Assembly (NCBI GenBank): GCA_027483505.1
Contig: JAIXUP010000020.1
Span: forward strand, 1-63,332
Direction of reading: 5' to 3'
Source of the DNA: Hyphomicrobiales bacterium
GTDB lineage: Bacteria; Pseudomonadota; Alphaproteobacteria; Rhizobiales; Beijerinckiaceae
Length of the DNA stretch: 63,332 nucleotides
Both the position numbers and the translations under genes were made by a program. How positions within the stretch are numbered: position 1 is the stretch's first letter; each line of letters begins with the position of its first letter. Positions 35,472 through 43,224 of the stretch are shown here, piece by piece. The notes under the pieces were generated by a model. That model was not told the origin of the DNA and made no database searches. It worked only from the letters and a program-made list of their open reading frames with translations.

Positions 35472-36353
35472 TTACAGCCGGTAGACCCGGCATGCCGTGT
35501 CGTGGAAAATCGCGCTCTGCTCAGCTTCGCTGAGGCTGGCCGCCGCTTGCCGATGCGCGCCGATCAAGGCGCCGTAGCCTGTCCAGAGCTTTTCGATGGG
35601 AAAGTTCGAGCCATAGAGGCAGCGCACGGCGCCAAACAGGCGCACCGTCTCGGCGATCAGCCAGCCAATGTGCAGCGGATCATTGCGGTGCACGAAGGTG
35701 CCAAAGCCTGAAAGCTTCGCCGTAACGTTCGGCTCATTGGCCAGCAGCCCCATCTCGTGCAACCAGGCCTCGCGCCCGGCGGCGCTCAGGTCTTCGAGCA
35801 TGCCGGCATGCTGCAGGATGAAGGTCACATCGGGGCAAGCACGTGCGAGGTCCGCCGCGCCCGCCATCTGGGACGCGAAGACCTGGAGGTCGAAGGCCCA
35901 GCCATAGTCGGCCAGCCGAGCGATGTTCTTCTGAACGGTGGGGTTTCGGCACAGGTCAGGATCGGCCGCGAAGCGATACAAAGGCTGCTCGTGCCAGTGG
36001 AACTGCTGGCGGATGCCACGCACGCGGGGATAGCGTGCCAGCCGGTCAAGCGCCGGGCGCACATCGGGCGCCGTCATGTCGGCATAGGCGACGATGGCAT
36101 GCGGCCAGCCGGTTTCGAGCGCAACGCTCTCCATCCAGGCCACCTCGGCCTCGGCGCGGTCGACCGGCCAGTTGGCCTGCACGTAGACGGCCTTCTGCAC
36201 CCCCGTTCCCGCGACATCTGCGAGATATTCTGCCATCGGATAGTCGCGGCGGATCGGCTCATACGGGCCGAAGATGCGCGGCTGCATCGGTCCCGTCAGC
36301 CAGGGCAGATCGGCCTGCCGCCAGACATGGAAATGGGCATCGACGATTCTCAT
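35472..36353 (-). CDS. Amidohydrolase-2 family protein (TIM-barrel hydrolase)
   Basis: Metal-dependent hydrolase/decarboxylase of the amidohydrolase-2 group, 293 aa. It begins MRIVDAHFHVWR with the HxH pattern; later HWHEQPLYRF, FILQHAGM and CLYGSNFPIEK carry the remaining metal-site residues. Relatives include 2-pyrone-4,6-dicarboxylate lactonase (LigI) and fuconolactone hydrolases, so a lactone substrate is likely; a decarboxylase cannot be excluded. Start at 36353 overlaps the stop of the VWA gene (ATGA). Confidence 0.88.
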   Translation of the reverse strand: MRIVDAHFHVWRQADLPWLTGPMQPRIFGPYEPIRRDYPMAEYLADVAGTGVQKAVYVQANWPVDRAEAEVAWMESVALETGWPHAIVAYADMTAPDVRPALDRLARYPRVRGIRQQFHWHEQPLYRFAADPDLCRNPTVQKNIARLADYGWAFDLQVFASQMAGAADLARACPDVTFILQHAGMLEDLSAAGREAWLHEMGLLANEPNVTAKLSGFGTFVHRNDPLHIGWLIAETVRLFGAVRCLYGSNFPIEKLWTGYGALIGAHRQAAASLSEAEQSAIFHDTACRVYRL

Positions 36354-37477
36354 GCCGGCACCCGCGCGGGCATGCGCTGGCCCTTGGCGAAGCCGAGAAC
36401 TTCGGCGGCGATGGCTTGTGGCGTTGCCCCGTTGCCGAGCCGGTCGATCAGCGGCAGGATCGCCTTCAGCGCTCCCGTCTCGGCACGATAGGCGCGGTCG
36501 GCCGCCAGCGGCGTCAGCCACAGCACCGACCAGGCGAGGCCGCGAAGGCGCTCCATGGCGGAGATCAGCGCCTCAGACCCGCCGCGTTCGAGCCCGTCGG
36601 ACAGAACGACGACCAGCGCACCGCGCGCGAAACCGGCAAAGCGCGGCACCGAGAGAAAGACCTGCAAGGCCTCGCCCAGCCGCGTGCCGCCATCCCAGTC
36701 CGCCACCAGCCCCGACGCCAGCGCCAGGGCCTGATCACGGCTGCGGTGCTTGAGCGCCCGCGTGACCCGCGTCAGCCGCGTGCCGAGCGTGAAGACCTCG
36801 ACCTGCTCTGCGGCCTGCACTAGCGCATGGCAGAGCCTGAGCGCGCCATCGGTGCCGGCCTTCATCGAACCTGACACATCGACCAGCAGGAGCACACGGC
36901 GCTGGCGCAACTGGCGGATGCGGCGCGGCAGGCGCGTCATCTCGCCATCCTTGCGCATCATCTCGCGGAAAGCCCGGCGCGGGTCGGCGAGGCGGCCCTT
37001 GCCGCCTGTCATGCGCCGGGCGCGCCTGCGCGGCAGGGCAACAGGCACCGCCCGCGCGAAGGCACGCAGGGCTTCACTCTCGTCGCCATCGAAGCGGCGG
37101 GCGAACAGGCGCTCTGCCACAGAAGCATCCGCGCCTGAGGGGTCTTCCTCGGCAGCATCGGGCATCATCTCGAACTCGCCGGCGTCGTAGGCGGCGGGCA
37201 TGTCCTCGGGCTCGCCGAAGGCTTCCGCCGTCAGCATGTGACCAAGGAAAATCTCGTCAAACAGCGCGTCGAACTCCTCCCGCCTTTCGGGAGATGGCCC
37301 GAGCGTGGCATGGGCAGCGCGGCGGATATCCCGCAGGCTTTTGGGGCCAAGCAGGCCAACCGCTGCGATGAGGGCGCGCACCTGTTCGGGCGCCACGGCA
37401 AAGCCGGCTGCGCGCAGGGTCTGCGCGAAGGCCATGAAGGGCGCGAGCGGGCGTGGCAGGGCAGCTTCGGCGCTCAT
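36350..37477 (-). CDS. VWA-domain protein, CoxE-like
   Basis: 375 aa. C-terminal von Willebrand factor A domain with an intact MIDAS motif D200-S202-S204 (LLLVDVSGSMKAG), preceded by an Arg-rich helix (RRRARRMTGGK). CoxE works with the AAA+ protein CoxD in maturation of the molybdenum cofactor site of CO dehydrogenase. Here it overlaps the MoxR-type ATPase gene by 4 nt, the usual CoxD-CoxE pairing, next to molybdenum hydroxylase subunits, so a maturation role is probable. Confidence 0.9.
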   Translation of the reverse strand: MSAEAALPRPLAPFMAFAQTLRAAGFAVAPEQVRALIAAVGLLGPKSLRDIRRAAHATLGPSPERREEFDALFDEIFLGHMLTAEAFGEPEDMPAAYDAGEFEMMPDAAEEDPSGADASVAERLFARRFDGDESEALRAFARAVPVALPRRRARRMTGGKGRLADPRRAFREMMRKDGEMTRLPRRIRQLRQRRVLLLVDVSGSMKAGTDGALRLCHALVQAAEQVEVFTLGTRLTRVTRALKHRSRDQALALASGLVADWDGGTRLGEALQVFLSVPRFAGFARGALVVVLSDGLERGGSEALISAMERLRGLAWSVLWLTPLAADRAYRAETGALKAILPLIDRLGNGATPQAIAAEVLGFAKGQRMPARVPA

Positions 37478-38355
37478 GCCGCCGTTCCCATCAGGATAGC
37501 GTCGAGGCGCGGCGCGATGAAAGCAAGGTCGTCCTGATCCTTGAGAACGACGCCAATGGCGCGGGCGAAGGCGCGCGGCCAGGGTACGCCCTGTTCGTTG
37601 AGCACGGTGGCGGCTTCAGCCCATTCCACGGTTTCGGCCACGCCGGGCGGCTTGGCCAGCGGTTCGGCGCGCAGCTTGCCGACGGCTGCGACCACGCGTC
37701 GGGCGGTATCCTGTGCCACGATGCTGGCCCGCATCATCACGATCTGGGCTTCGAGCGCCGGCTCCGGATAGCCGATCCAGTGATAGACGCAGCGTCGGCG
37801 CAGGGCTTCGTGCAGTTCGCGCGTGCGGTTGGAGGTCAGGATCACCACGGGACGCTCGGCTGCCCGGATCGTGCCGCGCTCGGGTATCGAGATGGTGAAA
37901 TCGGAGAGGAACTCCAGCAGGAAGGCCTCGAACTCGTGGTCCGAGCGGTCGATCTCGTCGATCAGCAAAATCCTGTCACGCGGGGCCTGCAGGGCCTGCA
38001 GCATCGGGCGCGCCACGAGATATTCGTCGGCGTACAAGTTGACGTAAGCCTCTCCAGCCTGCCGGATCGCCAGCATCTGGCGCGGGAAGTTCCACTCATA
38101 CATTGCCGCAGATGCATCAATGCCCTCGTAGCACTGAAGCCGGACAAGCTCGCGCCCCAGCACGGACGCCAAGGCCTTGGCGGCTTCCGGCTTGCCGACA
38201 CCGGGCGCGCCTTCGAGCAGCAGCGGCTTGCCGAGCGCGAGCGCGAGATAGGCCGCGGTGGCCAGCCCCTCATCGGCAATGTACTGTGCGTCGCGCAGCG
38301 ACCGGGCCAGCGGTTCCGGCCCGTCAATGCCCATGATGGAGCGGCGGACGGCCAT
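37474..38355 (-). CDS. MoxR-family AAA+ ATPase, CoxD-like, with GKP Walker A
   Basis: Maturation ATPase, 293 aa, of the CoxD group. Blocks are EGAPGVGKP (Walker A, residues 48-56), LVRLQCYEGID, YEWNFPRQM, Walker B ILLIDEIDRSD at 129-139 and ILTSNRTRELHEALRRRC. The last Walker A position, normally Thr/Ser that holds Mg2+, is Pro. CoxD partners the VWA protein CoxE to fit sulfido/copper into CO dehydrogenase. The start at 38355 is 2 nt after the preceding gene's stop; it is coupled to it by a TGAGCATGG junction. Confidence 0.88.
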   Translation of the reverse strand: MAVRRSIMGIDGPEPLARSLRDAQYIADEGLATAAYLALALGKPLLLEGAPGVGKPEAAKALASVLGRELVRLQCYEGIDASAAMYEWNFPRQMLAIRQAGEAYVNLYADEYLVARPMLQALQAPRDRILLIDEIDRSDHEFEAFLLEFLSDFTISIPERGTIRAAERPVVILTSNRTRELHEALRRRCVYHWIGYPEPALEAQIVMMRASIVAQDTARRVVAAVGKLRAEPLAKPPGVAETVEWAEAATVLNEQGVPWPRAFARAIGVVLKDQDDLAFIAPRLDAILMGTAA

Positions 38356-38357
38356 GC

Positions 38358-39392
38358 TCAGCGTGCCCTTGCCAAACGCATCTTCGGCCTCGCCCCGCCA
38401 TTGGCGCGGATGCCGCGCAGCACCTTCTCGGGCGTGATCGGCAACTCGTCGATGCGCACGCCGACCGCGTCGTAGACCGCATTGGCGACAGCGGGCAGCA
38501 CCGGGTTGGCGCACATCTCGCCCGGTCCCTTGCCACCGAAAGGGCCGTCCGGCGCGGGCCGCTCCAGCACCGAGATGTGGTGTGGCGCGAGATCGCCCGG
38601 GCCGGGCATCAGGTAATGGTTGAAATCGACCGGCCCGTGGCTGCGATCCGGATAATAAGGTTCCGTGGTCTCCCAGAGCACATGGCTCATGCCCATCCAG
38701 GCCCCGCCGATCAGTTGCTGCTCGACCAGCTTCGGGTTGAGCGCGCGCCCAAGCTCGTAGGCGGACTGCATGTCGAGCACCGAGACCTCGCCAGTCTCGT
38801 CATCGACCTCGACCTCGACCAGCATGGCGGCATGGGCGAAGCACGACACGGGCGTCATCTCGCCAGTTTCAGGGTCGACCTCCGAAAGCGGGATCAGGAA
38901 GATGCCGCGCCCCGAAACCGTGCGCCCCTGCTTGAACTGCGCCGCCTGGCAGGCCGCCATGGTGGTGATGCTGCGAGAGGGCGCACCCTTGACGTGGATG
39001 TTGCCGCGCCCGTCGGTGACAAGATCGGAGGCATCGACCTCGAGTTCCTCCGCCGCGGCCTCCAGCATGACCGCGCGCGCTTCCTGCGCCGCCTGAATGA
39101 CCGCATTGCCGACCCGGTGCGTGCCGCGCGAGGCGAACGAGCCCATGCAGTGCGGTCCGGTGTCGCTGTCGGCGGTGTCGACATAGACATCGGCCACGGG
39201 GATGCCGAGCGTCTCCGCCGCGATCTGCCGTGTGACCGATTTCATGCCCTGTCCGAGATCGATCGAGGACAGCGCGACGGTGAACTTGCCGTCGGGATTC
39301 GAATGCACCAGCGCCTGCGACGGGTCGCCGCCGAGGTTCATGCCGATGGGATAGTTGATGGACGCGAAGCCGCGCCCGCGATGCATGGCCAT
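38358..39392 (-). CDS. Molybdenum hydroxylase large subunit, C-terminal half (MoCoBD_2)
   Basis: Xanthine-dehydrogenase-family molybdopterin subunit, second half, 344 aa. It starts MAMHRGRGFASINYPIGMN and contains the Moco-binding blocks SSIDLGQGMKS, DTADSDTGPHCMGSFASRGT and the catalytic Glu in GGKGPGEMCANPVLP near residue 305. In most relatives this half is continuous with the N-terminal half. Here the start ATG shares its A with the TGA of the upstream gene (TGATG at 39390-39394), so translation is coupled. The open frame runs on to 39770 but its first 126 codons are Arg/Pro-rich and unrelated. Natural split is preferred to an assembly frameshift; see findings. Confidence 0.85.
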   Translation of the reverse strand: MAMHRGRGFASINYPIGMNLGGDPSQALVHSNPDGKFTVALSSIDLGQGMKSVTRQIAAETLGIPVADVYVDTADSDTGPHCMGSFASRGTHRVGNAVIQAAQEARAVMLEAAAEELEVDASDLVTDGRGNIHVKGAPSRSITTMAACQAAQFKQGRTVSGRGIFLIPLSEVDPETGEMTPVSCFAHAAMLVEVEVDDETGEVSVLDMQSAYELGRALNPKLVEQQLIGGAWMGMSHVLWETTEPYYPDRSHGPVDFNHYLMPGPGDLAPHHISVLERPAPDGPFGGKGPGEMCANPVLPAVANAVYDAVGVRIDELPITPEKVLRGIRANGGARPKMRLARAR

Positions 39393-41059
39393 CAGCGCCT
39401 CCTGAAGCCGGACAAGGACGAGAACCGGAGCGCGCCGTGCCGTGCCGTGTCCGCAGGCGGTGTCGGCGGTGACGCGGCCGGCGGGGCAGTTGCCGCTGGC
39501 TGATAGGCCGGGGCCGCGGGCCGCTGCGGCGAATTGGCATAGGCAGGAGCAGGGGCAGCAACCGGCATCGCTACGGGTTGCGGGCCGGATGCGCCGCCAC
39601 CCTTCCTGGCGTAGTTGCCGCCCTTGAAGCCGCTGACTGCGCCCGCCTGGTCCGTCGCGGTGCGGGCTGGGAGACGGGCACGTTCGCCTCCGCCACCGGT
39701 GAGCGAGGTGGCGGAGCGCGACTCCGCCGAAAGCGCCACGCCGCCCTTCTCGGCCACGACCTGGCAGCATTCGACGAGTGCACAGTTCTTGGCGAGGCGG
39801 CGATGCGCCTTCATGTCACCGTCGCGGTAGGAGTTGAGGATGCGCAGGTCGATGGGATTCATCCCCACCGTCTCCGCCACCTTGTCCATGTGCGCCTCGA
39901 TGGCGAAATCCACGCCCGTGATGCCGAAGCCACGCATTGCGGTGGCCGGGGTGCGGTTGGTGTAGACGCAGAACACGTCGGCGTAGACATTCGGGATCGT
40001 GTACGGGCCGGGCAGATGGCCGACGCCCTTGATGATGGCGTAGGACGACAACCGCGTGTAGGCGCCCGAGTCGAAATAGCCGGTGAACTTGCGCGCGATG
40101 ATGCGACCGTCGCGGGTGATGCCATCCTTGATGTACCAGCGCTCGGCCCCGCGCGGCGCGCCGACCTGCATTTCCTCCTCGCGGTCCCAGGCATATTTGC
40201 AGGGCCGTCCGGTGAGCATCGCGCCGAGGATGGCGAGCGGTTCGTGCATGCTGTCGACCTTGCCGCCAAACCCGCCGCCGACCGTTCCGCCAACGAAATG
40301 CAGGCGGCTCGACGGCATGGTGAGCAGCTTCGCCGCCGTGCCGAGCGAAAAGAACAGTCCTTGCGTCGAGGTGAAGCAGACAAAGCGGTCGTTTACTTCA
40401 GGCGCCGCGATCGCGCCGCAGGTCTCCATCGGAGCCTGCTCGATCGGCGACATCTGGTAGCGGCCTTCGACGATGTGGTCGGCGCGGTTGAAGGCCTCCT
40501 CGACATCGCCGTAGCGCAGCTTCTGGTGGTCGAACTTGCCGTGGTAGATGAACCTGTTGGTCGGGTAGACATCGCAGACCACCGGCGCGCCGGGCTTCAG
40601 CGCATCCTCGACATCGAGCACGTGCGGCAGCACCTCCCACTCGACCTTGACCATCTTCACCGCTGCGCGCGCCTGAGCTTCGCTTTCGGCGATGATGGCG
40701 GCGACAGGCTCGCCCTTGTAGGCGACCTTGGTTTCAGACAGCACCGGTTCGTCATCGAGGCCGAAGTCGAGCAGGCTGAGCAGTGTGTTGAGGTTCAGCG
40801 GCACGTCCTTGCCAAGCAGAACGCGCACCACGCCAGGCATCTTTTCGGCCGCCGAGATGTCGATGCGGCGGATGCGGGCATGGTGGTGCGGGCTGCGCAC
40901 GCAGCGGATGTGCAGCAGCCCCTCGAACAGGTGGTCATCGAAGTAAGGCGACCGGCCCGTGACATGGCCGAGAATGTCCTGCCGGCGGGTTGGCTTGCCG
41001 ATCTCGTTGAGGTTGTCGTCGCGCTCGTTGGCGAAGAACTCCTTGCGGAACTCGATCAT
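39392..41059 (-). CDS. Molybdenum hydroxylase large subunit, N-terminal half (hammerhead + MoCoBD_1) with Pro/Ala-rich tail
   Basis: 555 aa. N-terminal IGKPTRRQDILGHVTGRSPY and the a/b hammerhead domain (to about 150), then MoCoBD_1 with FTSTQGLFFS, VGGTVGGGFGGKVDS and NRTPATAMRGFGITGVDFA. The AMRGFG block resembles xanthine dehydrogenase rather than the CO dehydrogenase active-site loop. After about residue 455 the protein changes to a low-complexity tail (GGNYARKGGGAS, then Pro/Ala runs) ending FSSLSGFRRR. Overlaps the FeS subunit gene by 4 nt. Needs the downstream half for the catalytic Glu. Substrate unknown (purine, aldehyde or N-heterocycle are possible). Confidence 0.87.
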   Translation of the reverse strand: MIEFRKEFFANERDDNLNEIGKPTRRQDILGHVTGRSPYFDDHLFEGLLHIRCVRSPHHHARIRRIDISAAEKMPGVVRVLLGKDVPLNLNTLLSLLDFGLDDEPVLSETKVAYKGEPVAAIIAESEAQARAAVKMVKVEWEVLPHVLDVEDALKPGAPVVCDVYPTNRFIYHGKFDHQKLRYGDVEEAFNRADHIVEGRYQMSPIEQAPMETCGAIAAPEVNDRFVCFTSTQGLFFSLGTAAKLLTMPSSRLHFVGGTVGGGFGGKVDSMHEPLAILGAMLTGRPCKYAWDREEEMQVGAPRGAERWYIKDGITRDGRIIARKFTGYFDSGAYTRLSSYAIIKGVGHLPGPYTIPNVYADVFCVYTNRTPATAMRGFGITGVDFAIEAHMDKVAETVGMNPIDLRILNSYRDGDMKAHRRLAKNCALVECCQVVAEKGGVALSAESRSATSLTGGGGERARLPARTATDQAGAVSGFKGGNYARKGGGASGPQPVAMPVAAPAPAYANSPQRPAAPAYQPAATAPPAASPPTPPADTARHGALRFSSLSGFRRR

Positions 41060-41529
41060 GCGAGCCTCCTCGTGTTTGCGGTGGCGAGGATGGCGTCGAT
41101 GATGGGTTCATAGCCCGTGCAGCGGCACAGATTGCCGGAAATGGCCTCGATCACCTCTGCGCGCGACGGTGAGGGGTTGTGGTCGAGCAGAACCTTGGCC
41201 GACATCAGCATTCCGGGCGTGCAATAGCCGCACTGGGCCGCGAAATGCTCCATGAAAGCTTCCTGCAGCGGATGCACCTTGCCATTGGCGAGGCCGGACG
41301 CGGTCTCGACCTTCCGGCCCTGAACGGCCTCCGCCATGGTCAGGCAGGACAGGTGCGTTTCTCCATCGATGATCACGGTACAGGCCCCGCAGGTACCCTG
41401 GCCGCAGCCATATTTCGGGCTGAGGTCGCCCACCGCGCGGCGCAGGAATTCCAGCAGATTCAACCCCTCCTCGGCGAAGGCGGCCCTTTCGGAGCCGTTG
41501 AGCATGAAAGTGACGGGTTTCTTGGCCAT
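41056..41529 (-). CDS. 2Fe-2S subunit of molybdenum hydroxylase (CoxS/XdhC-type)
   Basis: Electron-transfer subunit, 157 aa, with two 2Fe-2S clusters: plant-type YGCGQGTCGACTV and Cys in LSCLTM near residues 40-65, and the helical cluster with QCGYCTPGM and GNLCRCTGYEPI near 99-140. Passes electrons between the molybdopterin site and the FAD subunit. Its start shares the ATG/TGA region with the end of the FAD-subunit gene (1-nt overlap at 41529). Confidence 0.97.
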   Translation of the reverse strand: MAKKPVTFMLNGSERAAFAEEGLNLLEFLRRAVGDLSPKYGCGQGTCGACTVIIDGETHLSCLTMAEAVQGRKVETASGLANGKVHPLQEAFMEHFAAQCGYCTPGMLMSAKVLLDHNPSPSRAEVIEAISGNLCRCTGYEPIIDAILATANTRRLA

Positions 41530-42338
41530 CAGCCGCGCTCCATCTTTTCAAGCAGCCGCCTGAGGTGCGTGCCGGCCACTTCACGCCGGTACCAGGCAGA
41601 GGCCAGCGCATCGGTGGGCGGATCAAGTCCGTCGCTGGCCAGTTGCGCCGCGCGGGCAATGGTCGCGGCATCGAGGCTCTGGCCTTCGAGCACGCGCTCG
41701 ACCGCAGAAGCCCTGAGCGGGGCCGGGCCCATCGCGCCGAAGGCAACGCGCGCGCCGCGCATGCGCCCGCCGTCGCGTGGCAGGTTCACGGCAATCGACA
41801 TCACCGAGACGCCCTTTGGCTTGATGCGGCTGACCTTGACGAAGCCGAAAGCGCGCGGATCGCGCGGACGGGGAACCTCGATGGACGCCACGATCGGGCT
41901 CGTGCCACCCGACCGGCCGCGCTCGCGCAGGAGGTCATCGAGCGGCTTGGCGCCACCCTGGCCCGCCAGGACCACGCGCGCGCCGAGCGCCAGCAAGGCC
42001 ACGGCGAAATCGCCATAGGGATGATGGGCAAAGATGTTGCCGCCGATGGTCGCCATGTTGCGCACCTGCGGGCCACCGACGGCGCGCGCCACCGGCGCGA
42101 GGAATGCCAGATCCCGGTGCGCCAGCACGCGCGCCATGGTGACGCCGCTGCCCAGGCTGAAACCATCGCCGGTGGCGCGGATCTCGGTCAATGCAGGGTC
42201 GGCGCTGCGCACGACGCGACCGGCAGACGTGCCGGCGTTGACATCGCGCATGACGAGTGTGCCTCCGGCCATGAACACCGCATCCGGCCCCATGGCGCGG
42301 GCGGCCTCCGCAAGCGTGTTGTAGCTTTCAACCCTCAT
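41529..42338 (-). CDS. FAD-binding subunit of molybdenum hydroxylase (CoxM-type)
   Basis: 269 aa. FAD_binding_5 domain with GGTLVMRDV and AVGGPQVRNMATIGGNIF near residues 100-115, followed by a CO_deh_flav_C domain (SRIKPKGVSVMSIAVNLP). Transfers electrons from the FeS subunit to an acceptor. The GGTLV block differs from the usual AGGTxL(I/L)P. Start at 42338, 2 nt from the stop of the SRPBCC gene; the frame is open farther upstream in that gene. Confidence 0.93.
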   Translation of the reverse strand: MRVESYNTLAEAARAMGPDAVFMAGGTLVMRDVNAGTSAGRVVRSADPALTEIRATGDGFSLGSGVTMARVLAHRDLAFLAPVARAVGGPQVRNMATIGGNIFAHHPYGDFAVALLALGARVVLAGQGGAKPLDDLLRERGRSGGTSPIVASIEVPRPRDPRAFGFVKVSRIKPKGVSVMSIAVNLPRDGGRMRGARVAFGAMGPAPLRASAVERVLEGQSLDAATIARAAQLASDGLDPPTDALASAWYRREVAGTHLRRLLEKMERG

Positions 42339-42340
42339 GC

Positions 42341-42784
42341 TCAGCCTCCGAGGCCCATATATGCGCGGATGGCATCGAAGCCGCCCTGGTAGATGTTCTC
42401 GGCCACCATGGTCTTCAGCTCCTGCTCGCGGCCCGGCGGCGTGTCGAACCGGCTCTCCCAATGCCAGAAGGTGCGGTCGCCATCGGTGACGGGCGCAAGC
42501 CGGACATGGGCGACATAGTTCAGCAGCGGCACCGGCGTCTCATGCAGGCAATACGAGAACGCCATGTCGGCGTCGGACATGGTGAGCAGCAGTTCGCGCA
42601 GCTCGGAGCCATCGGCGAGATGGAACCTCCGCACGCAGCCGACCTTGTCGGAAGGGTAGCCGCGCTCGATGACGCTGTCGGCCACCGCCGGGTGCCACTG
42701 GTCATGGCCGTTGAAATCGCGCAGCACTGCCCAGACCGCCTCGACAGGCGCGTTCAGAACAGTGCTTTTGACGATTTTGACCAT
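42341..42784 (-). CDS. SRPBCC (CoxG/polyketide-cyclase-like) protein 1
   Basis: Small hydrophobic-pocket protein, 147 aa, of the SRPBCC fold: VKIVKSTVLNAPVEAVWAVLRDFNGHDQWHP, then VGCVRRFHLADGSELRELLL and a C-terminal helix. In CO dehydrogenase clusters CoxG anchors the enzyme to the membrane; other members bind lipids or aromatic molecules. It is a paralogue of the adjacent gene (similar N-terminal blocks), which suggests tandem duplication. The ATG at 42784 is 2 nt after the stop of the paralogue. Confidence 0.9.
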   Translation of the reverse strand: MVKIVKSTVLNAPVEAVWAVLRDFNGHDQWHPAVADSVIERGYPSDKVGCVRRFHLADGSELRELLLTMSDADMAFSYCLHETPVPLLNYVAHVRLAPVTDGDRTFWHWESRFDTPPGREQELKTMVAENIYQGGFDAIRAYMGLGG

Positions 42785-42786
42785 GC

Positions 42787-43224
42787 TCAGCCCACCATCT
42801 GGCGCTTGAGCGAGTCGAACCCCGCCTGGAAAACGTTGGTGCCGATACCGGTGACGAGATCGGCGGCCAGTTCCGGCGCGCATTCGAATTCTGCGGTCCA
42901 CTCGACGAAGGTCTTGTCGCCATCGGTGACCGGGGTAAGCCGCAAGGTGGCGATATAGTCGGTCAGCGGCATCGGCGATTCAAGGATCGAGTACGTGCAG
43001 AACATGTCGTAATCCGACAGCCCGAGCAGCCGCTCACGCAGGTGGTCGCCGTTCTGCAGATAAAAATCACGGACACATCCGACCTTGTCTGCCGGCTCGC
43101 CATTCTCGATGCGGCTTTCGCGCACGGCCGGGACCCAGCGTGGCAATGCGTTGAAGTCGCGCACCTTGGCCCAGACCTTGGCGACGGGCGCGTCGATGAT
43201 CGAGGAAACGTAGACGCGTGCCAT
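42787..43224 (-). CDS. SRPBCC (CoxG/polyketide-cyclase-like) protein 2
   Basis: 145 aa SRPBCC protein; ARVYVSSIIDAPVAKVWAKVRDFNALPRWVP, VGCVRDFYLQNGDHLRERLL and LTPVTDGDKTFVEWTAEFE match the paralogue downstream. It lies right at the stop of the giant flotillin gene (gap of 0 nt), so the membrane scaffold and these binding proteins are cotranscribed. Confidence 0.9.
   Translation of the reverse strand: MARVYVSSIIDAPVAKVWAKVRDFNALPRWVPAVRESRIENGEPADKVGCVRDFYLQNGDHLRERLLGLSDYDMFCTYSILESPMPLTDYIATLRLTPVTDGDKTFVEWTAEFECAPELAADLVTGIGTNVFQAGFDSLKRQMVG

Noticed and set aside
38358..39770. Longer reading of the molybdopterin C-terminal gene starting at 39770
   Set aside because: The first 126 codons are Arg/Pro-rich and overlap the N-terminal gene in another frame; homology begins only at the ATG at 39392.
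39392..41059. CO dehydrogenase large subunit (CoxL)
   Set aside because: The active-site segment has AMRGFG and not the CoxL Cys-containing loop; an XDH-family hydroxylase is preferred.
39578..41113. Plus-strand frame of about 511 codons opposite the molybdopterin subunit
   Set aside because: The minus strand contains GGGFGGK and AMRGFG Moco motifs; the plus frame is a shadow.
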